Source: Entonaema liquescens
Lineage: Eukaryota > Ascomycota > Sordariomycetes > Xylariales > Xylariaceae
Direction of reading: 5' to 3'
Assembly (NCBI GenBank): GCA_902805475.1
Contig: CADCSX010000005.1
Location: forward strand, 2,181,501 to 2,245,500
Length of the DNA: 64,000 nt
In this document: piece after piece, positions 57,874 to 64,000 of the stretch
Numbering within the stretch: position 1 is the first letter of the stretch
Layout of the letters: each line of letters opens with the position of its first letter
Position numbers and translations under genes: made by a program
Notes under the pieces: model-generated
Databases searched by the model: none
What the model was told of the DNA's origin: nothing
What the model saw: only the letters and a program-made list of their open reading frames with translations

Positions 57874-58508
57874 TTACTCTTCGGGGTACGAGTTCTCCTC
57901 GCTCAGCGCGTAGTCATGTACCTTCCAAGTTCCATCAGTCTGTTTCCTCTCGCCGCTCGGCAGCGGCGGCAACCCGTTCACGAACAGAGTGTCCTTCGCG
58001 ACGCCCTTGCTCTTCTCGAAGTACGCCGCGAGCCCGCCCGTCTTGCCCTCCTCCTGCGCGGCCACGAGCTGCTTCTGGCCCGCCTCGCCGATGAGCTCGT
58101 GCTTGGGCGCGGCGGCGCTCCCGACCGTCAGCAGCGCCACGGCGTCGCCCTGCGTGACGAAGCTCAGCTTCGGGTACGCGCGCCGCGCGTCCCGCTTCCA
58201 GTACGGGTTGTCCGCGATGTCGCCCGCGGGCGCCGTGACCGGGTCGTCGTACAGCAAGGGGTCGTAGGCGCCCGGCGGGGGTTCCGGTAGTGCGGGTTAA
58301 GCGGGATGCCGTTGGAGCGGTTGGGGTCGACGGCGAAAGCTCGTCGGATGCGCTCCCATATACCGGTGGATTGGAGGGTTTGTTTCTGGGGAGTGGGAAT
58401 ACGGGTCGTTAGCGAATTATTCTAATTGCCGGGGAAAGGGGAGGCATTACGCACTTGGCTGATGCTCACTACGCCGCCTGCAGCTTTTGCAACTGCTTTG
58501 GAGGCCAT
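57874..58508 (-). CDS. Complex I 21 kDa-type accessory subunit (NUZM-like), one apparent frameshift
   Basis: Predicted accessory subunit of mitochondrial NADH:ubiquinone oxidoreductase, as in Neurospora and Yarrowia. Exons 58508-58455 and 58385-57874. Start MASKAVAKAAGGVVSISQ joined to KQTLQSTGIWERIRRAFAVD, PNRSNGIPLNPHYRNP. The frame then breaks in a five-base run (58277-58281; C5 on the coding strand); a sixth C gives PPPGAYDPLLYDDPVTAPAG and continues WKRDARRAYPKLSFVTQGD to SEENSYPEE, 188 residues. The stop overlaps a GTAAGT, so an extra 3' exon is possible. The family name is from memory of the WERIRRAFAVDPNRSNG pattern. Confidence 0.72.
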
Positions 58509-59086
58509 TGTGGCTTTTCGGAGGGAGAGAGGTATTACTCGGGATATTGTCGCTTGGGTTCGTTGAAGTGAGCTTATTTAATAGAGACGAGATGGTTCTG
58601 GTTAGGGATTTGCCGAGGAAATACCGGTCAAATTACCTTTACGTCAATTCTGCTTGGTCGGTATTCGTACATGTACCTAAGTACCCGGCAAGCTTCAATG
58701 AATGAAAGCACAGTACCCGGATTAGACCTTCGAGTTACCTTGATAAGAGACTTCAATATTATAACTCTTAGCTATGAGAAACAGGCCATATTTTTCTATC
58801 TGTGAAATAGAATCCATCTCTGCATTAGCTACTACCATCCACTCATTGTAGTAATACCAGCTATACCTAGCCAAGTCTTTGGTGCATGAAGCATAATTAA
58901 CTAGAAGCTACAAGTCACATATCTACGAACACATTTCTAGCTAATAAAATCATGGCCGTTATTAAATCAACCGAAATTTGGATATTTGTAGCTCTTACGC
59001 TCCAGTCTATTGATAGTAGGTATACAAGGTTTTGTCTACACACGACAGATTAAACCTCCGTTATCTATAATCCACGGGGGACCCAT
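58509..59086. other. Intergenic between complex I subunit and QCR8
   Basis: Promoter of the complex I subunit and 3' flank of QCR8; AT-rich from 58740. Nothing else seen. Confidence 0.5.
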
Positions 59087-59778
59087 CTATTCTGAATCGG
59101 CGAACTCCTTGCGGCCGGCCTTGGAGTTGAGGTAGTGGTTTCTACATAGTATAGTGTTAGTATAGTTCGAAATGCCCGTCAATCGTGCCATAAGGATATA
59201 GGATAGATCATACCGGTCGGTAGCCCACGACATGGCGTAGTAGAAGAAGACCATAGGAGGAGCGAAGTAGAGGACCTGTGCGCTGAATCGTCGCCATGTA
59301 TTGAAGATAGCAGCGTGCGCGGCGCCGGCGAACGGGTTCTGCTTGTTTGCGCTCAGGGTGTAACTGATGATACCCTTCTGCGGCATGCCACCTGTAATTC
59401 CCCCCGTTAGTATATCGTTCGAATGCTCGTAATATGCAAAGAGTCTGGTCGGTATTCGGTAGCTAGTTCTTTATTCCGGTAGTGTCATCCATGCTCTTTC
59501 TAGGTGCACTCCAACTCTTCCTAAACATTTATAGCAATCCCAATTCGAAATCGAAAATTATGCACTCACCGAAGTTGCCCCAGCCACCTAGGTACCTATA
59601 ATAGCAGAGTCAGTAGATGTGCGAGGAATAAGATATCCAAATGCAACGGGGGAAGCTCGTCGCAAAGGCTAGAATCCGTAGAAAAAAAAAGACGCAGCCC
59701 ATTCCTGAGGAAAACTTACTTTCCATGCCTGCCGATAGGGCCTTCGCCACCGCCAAAAAGAGCCTGAGTAGGTCGCAT
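59087..59778 (-). CDS. QCR8: Ubiquinol-cytochrome c reductase subunit 8 (QCR8)
   Basis: Small subunit of respiratory complex III that binds near cytochrome b in the inner mitochondrial membrane. Four exons (59778-59720, 59595-59570, 59391-59214, 59141-59087) give 105 residues. Start MRPTQALFGGGEGPIGRHGK, then YLGGWGNFGGMPQKGIISY, NPFAGAAHAAIFNTWRRF, a membrane helix (VLYFAPPMVFFYYAMSWA) and the end NHYLNSKAGRKEFADSE. All of this matches fungal QCR8. Exon 2 is only 26 bases. All introns keep phase. Confidence 0.95.
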
Positions 59779-60198
59779 CGTGTATAGAAGGTTCAATTGA
59801 CACGCGAGTGGTTCAATTGCGGTGGATAGAGGGTGTGGGATAGAGTCTCGGGTGAAATTCGCGACGTCAAAATTGAAGATGTTACCGAGCCGAGTTCTGG
59901 TTGGCAGCAGTAGTATTAGCAGTCACATCGGCTGAGCTAAGAAGACGCATCGCCCCATGTGGCTTGACTTTCCGGTTAACCTTAACCCCCCAGTAAATTC
60001 TTTAACTAGCTCCAATTAGATAATCAGAGCCCCTCCAAGAAATCTACTTAGTGCACAGACCACATTAAATCCCGTCCAATCCGCTTGTATCAATCGTAAC
60101 GATTTCTCAAAGCCGATAGCTCCATCTAATATCTAGGTATCCAGACCTTGGGGAAGCTCAAGATCCGCGAACCACGAACGAAACGCAAACTCGCAGCA
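59779..60198. promoter_or_regulatory. Divergent promoter region QCR8 / PHB1
   Basis: About 420 bases between divergent starts of two mitochondrial genes. An in-frame open stretch (60148-60198) upstream of PHB1 begins with TTG and is taken as leader. Confidence 0.4.
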
Positions 60199-61140
60199 AT
60201 GGAAGCCTCTCTCAGGAATATATACCGGTTCGCGGTACCTGCCGTCGGTGCCGCCGCCTTGCTCCAGGCCTCCATATACGATGTGCGCGGCGGCTCAAGG
60301 GCCGTCATCTTCGACAGACTGCAGGGTGTGAAAGAGACCGTCGTCAACGAGGGCACGCACTTTTTGATCCCCTGGTTACAGCGCAGTATCGTCTTCGATG
60401 TTCGCACCAAGCCCAGGAATATCGCTACTACGACTGGAAGCAAGGATCTGCAGATGGTCAGCTTGACGCTGAGGGTGTTGCATAGACCTGAGGTCAAGTC
60501 CTTACCCAAGATCTACCAGGTGCGTTCCTCTTTTACTTGGATGTCGATTGAAAAGCGAACGCAGCGCAAAAGGTTTTATATAAGAAACGGCAAAAGTAAA
60601 CTAACACAACTCTCCCCCCAGAATCTCGGCACCGATTACGATGAGCGTGTGCTTCCCTCCATCGGCAACGAAGTCCTAAAATCCATCGTCGCACAATTCG
60701 ACGCCGCCGAGCTAATCACCCAGCGAGAAGCCGTATCGCAACGGATCCGCCAGGACCTGATGAAGCGAGCTTCCGAGTTCAACATCGCGCTTGAGGACGT
60801 CTCCATCACGCACATGACCTTCGGTAAGGAGTTCACCAAGGCTGTCGAGCAGAAGCAGATCGCCCAGCAGGACGCTGAGCGGGCCCGCTTCATAGTCGAG
60901 AAGGCCGAGCAGGAGCGACAAGCCAATGTTATCCGCGCCGAGGGTGAGGCTGAAAGTGCCGACACTATCTCCAAGGCCATCGCCAAATCCGGTGACGGCC
61001 TCATCCAGATCCGTAAGATCGAGGCTAGTCGCGAGATTGCTCAGACCCTAGCCTCAAATCCAAATGTTTCGTATCTGCCAGGCGGCGGTAAGCAAGGAGG
61101 TAGCAACGGGCAATTCTTACTTTCGGTGGGCAAGGCATAA
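60199..61140 (+). CDS. PHB1: Prohibitin-1
   Basis: Forms, with PHB2, the ring-shaped prohibitin complex of the inner mitochondrial membrane, which guards m-AAA protease and membrane organisation. Exons 60199-60519 and 60622-61140 give 279 residues. Visible: N-terminal hydrophobic segment (FAVPAVGAAALLQASIYDV), GGSRAVIFDRLQGV, EGTHFLIPWLQRSIVFDVRT, DYDERVLPSIGNEVLKSIVA, FDAAELITQRE, then the coiled coil (EFTKAVEQKQIAQQDAERAR) and SYLPGGG near the end. The 102-base intron has no stop and keeps frame, so the unspliced frame looks like one long ORF with 34 alien residues. PHB1 rather than PHB2, from the sequence and length. Confidence 0.94.
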   Translation: MEASLRNIYRFAVPAVGAAALLQASIYDVRGGSRAVIFDRLQGVKETVVNEGTHFLIPWLQRSIVFDVRTKPRNIATTTGSKDLQMVSLTLRVLHRPEVKSLPKIYQVRSSFTWMSIEKRTQRKRFYIRNGKSKLTQLSPQNLGTDYDERVLPSIGNEVLKSIVAQFDAAELITQREAVSQRIRQDLMKRASEFNIALEDVSITHMTFGKEFTKAVEQKQIAQQDAERARFIVEKAEQERQANVIRAEGEAESADTISKAIAKSGDGLIQIRKIEASREIAQTLASNPNVSYLPGGGKQGGSNGQFLLSVGKA

Positions 61141-61458
61141 GGAGGGCTGGGAGCAGAAATCCAAAACGGGGCCATGTGTATATTAACAATGAACTGCCCG
61201 ATTCTCCACTTCGGGATACGAATAATGTGTTACTACTAGTAAAAGCCGGAGTTCGTCGTTGACTGACTACATATCTATTCATGTCTACATTCCTCCTACC
61301 TAGACGAATCTATCAACACCATGCAACACGTCGTAAGTAAATAGCACAGTTCCATAGCTCCAAGAAAAGCCAAACGAAACTACCAGCGCAATGCAGTAAA
61401 ATCAAGTGGCCTTAAGTGGCACGTCGAGCATTGCATGCAAACTCCTTTATCAAATGGT
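61141..61458. other. Convergent intergenic PHB1 / REX3
   Basis: 3' ends of two convergent genes; nothing else seen. Confidence 0.5.
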
Positions 61459-63495
61459 TTACTTATTTGATCCCCCCACCACTGTCCATCCTTCATCCGG
61501 TGGAACAATCTCTCCATCTTTGAGGGACCAACCCTTCATTTGAAGATCCTTCCACTCGTTCCGTACCTTTAATCTAACCAGTTCGCCCGCAGCCCTAGCA
61601 TCCTCCGCACTGTCATGTCCCTCTGGTGTGTTCTCGTCTGCTTCTTTTTGAATCTTCTGGTTTAACAGAGTGTCCATCAACATCCTGAGACCATTTCTAT
61701 GTGGTAGGCCGCGCCTATGGGGAAACAGTAGGACTGAATCAATGCAGGTATTATGGATAATTCGGGCAGCATTTAAATCGTTCTCGAGACCATGCCCTAC
61801 GAGTGGGGTCTCAGGAGAGATTAGCGAGAATAGGAGATCTCTTGCGACCTTTGGGGATGACACGAGCTTGAGCTTCGGCCTCTCAGAGGGCTTTGCGGGA
61901 TCGGTAGTAGTAACGGTACTTGGTTTATGGTCGTCTCCTGGAGACCATCGTTCGGCAGAGACCATATCCTCGGGAGTCACGCCAGAATAGCGAGTATTCA
62001 AATCCAGAACTTCTCCAAACGGCTGGACTAGAATGTCTAGCAACAGCTCGTAACTAGGCCAAGATACTGCTGTCAATCTGATAAGCTCAAGACCATAAAC
62101 AGTATAACCCATCTCGCAGTCGAAGCACACAGCTCGGTCAGCGGGGACATTCGAATTAGGAGGAGTCTCGGCAAAGTTGAGCAGGCTCGCAAGCCGGTTG
62201 GGATCTGTTGTCTTGAAGACGTGAGTAGGCGCTGTAGTACATCCACCTACGTCATCATCGACATTTTGGTGGCAGCAACGATATTTCTTCTGGCCCTTTG
62301 ACAATTTTCCAGGCCCTCGTTCCGTAAAATAAACCTTGCCCGGATGATACGTGCAGGATCCATTAGATGTTAGGGCCCCATCTTCTCCCCTGCGGCCGGG
62401 AAATACTTGAAACCGCCGTGTACATCTATCACACACCTCCACGTTACCAGAAGCCTCAACGCTTTCTTTAGCTTTTTCGATGTCTTCGGTTGACGGGATA
62501 GAAGCGACATAGCCGTATTTCTCAAGGCCATTGAGAGGCCAAACTAGTCTATGCAAGAAATCGACCTCTTGAGACGGTGTTAAACCAGTAACGATAGGTT
62601 CAGGTGCAGCTGGAGAATCCCCGCCGCCCTCGGGGTTATCATCTTTAGTAGCCAATATCCTTTCCTCCTTCCATTGGGTAACTTTCATGCGCTTATACGC
62701 CATAATTCTGTTCCTGATAGCATTGCCATATATCTGGAATCGCTTGATTGCTAGCTCTTGCTCGTCATCGAGCGTCTTTACGATAAGCTCTTGGTCAGAA
62801 AGAATCAGCTTCGATGCGCCTTTATCAGTATCCTTCTTTAGCTCGGTATTCAAGCGGACGTATTGCTCATGTAAAGCCTTAGCAAGTTTCAAGCGAGTGT
62901 CGTGCTTAGCTGGTGATGACTTAAGGAGGCGAGGGTTTAGTGCTTCCGGTTTCTTGGGGTCCGATTTAGGTTTGGACAATTGTCCAGTAGTAGAAGATGT
63001 TAGAGTTTTGCGTGCCTGGGTAGGAACTGAGGAACTCTTTGATTCTTGAGTTTTGGGATAGCTACTGACTAGACCCTTGCCTTGCCTCCCGTCAACCTGG
63101 CTGGTTTCCCCGACTGATATATGACGCTTTCGGTCTGCGGTGAGTACAGGTTTGGTTATTTTACTAGTTGTCGGTTGATCTTGGAGAGACAAAGCTTCTT
63201 GGGGTGTCTTAACCTGGGACCGTACTAATGCAGATCTTCCGAGTGCTTTAGGTGGCTGCCCTATGATTTCTAGATCTGATGACGATGAATCGAAAGAATC
63301 CAATTTAATTCTCTTCCTTGGCGAGGCTTGATCCGAAGATGGTGTAGCGGTTGCATTGACAAGCGGCTGCTCTGAACTGTTGACAGTGGCAGCAATGTTG
63401 ACATCTTTGTTATGCTTAAATAAGCATTGAAAAGCATCACAATTATCACCCGCCGGGCAAGGCAAGTCCTTTAATGCCGCGAGAGACCCAGCCAT
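61459..63495 (-). CDS. REX3: RNA exonuclease 3 (DEDDh family)
   Basis: 3'-5' exoribonuclease; in yeast Rex3 trims RNase MRP RNA and other small RNAs. Single exon, 678 residues; ATG at 63495 chosen (the frame extends to a TTG two codons earlier). A CCCH-like zinc-binding segment is at the N-terminus (CPAGDNCDAFQCLFKH), followed by a disordered region, a helical middle and a second Cys-rich patch (CDRCTRRFQVF...YRCCHQNVDDDVGGC). The exonuclease domain has FDCEMGYT at about 458, HGLENDLNAARI at about 565 and HDSAEDARAAGEL at about 629, giving the DEDDh residues. The Cys-rich N-terminal layout fits the REX3 rather than REX1 or REX4 branch. Confidence 0.85.
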   Translation of the reverse strand: MAGSLAALKDLPCPAGDNCDAFQCLFKHNKDVNIAATVNSSEQPLVNATATPSSDQASPRKRIKLDSFDSSSSDLEIIGQPPKALGRSALVRSQVKTPQEALSLQDQPTTSKITKPVLTADRKRHISVGETSQVDGRQGKGLVSSYPKTQESKSSSVPTQARKTLTSSTTGQLSKPKSDPKKPEALNPRLLKSSPAKHDTRLKLAKALHEQYVRLNTELKKDTDKGASKLILSDQELIVKTLDDEQELAIKRFQIYGNAIRNRIMAYKRMKVTQWKEERILATKDDNPEGGGDSPAAPEPIVTGLTPSQEVDFLHRLVWPLNGLEKYGYVASIPSTEDIEKAKESVEASGNVEVCDRCTRRFQVFPGRRGEDGALTSNGSCTYHPGKVYFTERGPGKLSKGQKKYRCCHQNVDDDVGGCTTAPTHVFKTTDPNRLASLLNFAETPPNSNVPADRAVCFDCEMGYTVYGLELIRLTAVSWPSYELLLDILVQPFGEVLDLNTRYSGVTPEDMVSAERWSPGDDHKPSTVTTTDPAKPSERPKLKLVSSPKVARDLLFSLISPETPLVGHGLENDLNAARIIHNTCIDSVLLFPHRRGLPHRNGLRMLMDTLLNQKIQKEADENTPEGHDSAEDARAAGELVRLKVRNEWKDLQMKGWSLKDGEIVPPDEGWTVVGGSNK

Positions 63496-64000
63496 TGTCA
63501 AAATGAGGTAGAACTTTACACGATGAGGCGGCTAGATGAGCGGGCTGGAGAACGAAATGATGAGACGGTGAGACAAGACTATAAAGTGGGATGAATCAAG
63601 GTTGAAAATAAGAGTGTTGATTCCCGGAGTGGCTGAAACATGGAATCAACACCAGTTAGTCGTCACTTGCAGCTGTTCTCCCAAAGTCTCCCGAAATAAT
63701 CGATGCGTTAAACGCGAGAAACTTCCCAAGAGAACGAGACCCAGGACACGCGTACTAGGTTTAGAGAACTGATATTTCCGTCGCTCTTAAGAAGTGATAT
63801 TCGGGATTATCAATCCTAAAATTTCCAGTTCTACGTATCTAGCAGGTAGAATGCATGTATTATATTAAATTTTGAGAAGAATTGAAACTTGAATGTTGTC
63901 AATGGAATAATTAAATGTACCTAACGATGTACCTTAGTAGAACGTCGTTGCCTTTAAGGAAAACTGGAGCATATTATGTAAGGAAGCAGGGTCAATCAGA
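63496..64000. other. REX3 upstream region to window end
   Basis: Promoter of REX3; no gene seen up to the window edge. Confidence 0.5.

Noticed and set aside
57874..57882. GTAAGT overlapping the stop of the complex I subunit as a real donor
   Set aside because: The frame ends cleanly at TAA after a family-like end; a downstream exon would start in GA-repeat sequence, so not adopted.
1..64000. CRISPR arrays, bacterial operons, viral or toxin genes
   Set aside because: None seen; short tandem repeats lack spacers and the gene structure is eukaryotic throughout.

Overview
The window is nuclear DNA from a filamentous ascomycete (Pezizomycotina, probably Sordariomycetes). Evidence for this: short 50-110 bp GT-AG introns in most genes, fungal-specific families (FacB/Cat8 zinc-cluster regulator, PMP3, GH92 mannosidase, a Cys-rich one-TM surface protein, a fungal class I terpene synthase), dispersed TACCTAGGTA-type intergenic motifs, and a U2 snRNA gene with the yeast-type 5' end. 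Most genes are split by introns, so I rebuilt them exon by exon; several (PMP3, the small membrane protein at 45.4-46.0 kb, the full terpene synthase, QCR8, the U2 RNA) are hardly visible as open frames.

Layout. 0-10 kb: mitoribosomal mS35, a 3.5 kb gene-poor gap, PMP3, a YGR210C-type GTPase and a SET-domain lysine methyltransferase. 10-20 kb: a 312 bp inverted-repeat element, the acetate/gluconeogenesis regulator facB/cat8 with two upstream ORFs, and a membrane-anchored glycerophosphodiester phosphodiesterase. 20-28 kb: an acidic putative nuclear protein, GPI11, translin, U2 snRNA, a decayed surface-protein gene and a DUF952 protein. 28-37 kb: a gene-poor, AT-rich stretch with a tRNA-like relic, one hypothetical gene and a G-quadruplex-type repeat. 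37-43 kb: an accessory cluster of an intact but isolated terpene synthase, a Cys-rich one-TM protein and a secreted GH92 alpha-mannosidase. 44-64 kb: dense housekeeping genes: NHP2, a small membrane protein, NEM1, eIF2B beta, a PY-motif/coiled-coil protein with 11-residue repeats, NAA10, LTO1, a complex I 21 kDa-type subunit, QCR8, prohibitin PHB1 and REX3.

The genes do not form one pathway. Loose functional groups are mitochondrial (mS35, QCR8, complex I subunit, PHB1), translation and RNA (eIF2B beta, NHP2, U2, REX3, translin, LTO1) and membrane lipid or anchor biology (NEM1, GPI11, GDPD, PMP3).

Two results stand out. First, a complete nine-exon terpene synthase with all catalytic motifs lies next to the AT-rich compartment without obvious tailoring genes. 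Second, four otherwise well-preserved genes (SET, NEM1, PY/coiled-coil, complex I subunit) each need exactly one extra base in or beside a C/G run to read through. This looks like systematic one-base homopolymer loss in the assembly rather than four independent pseudogenes.
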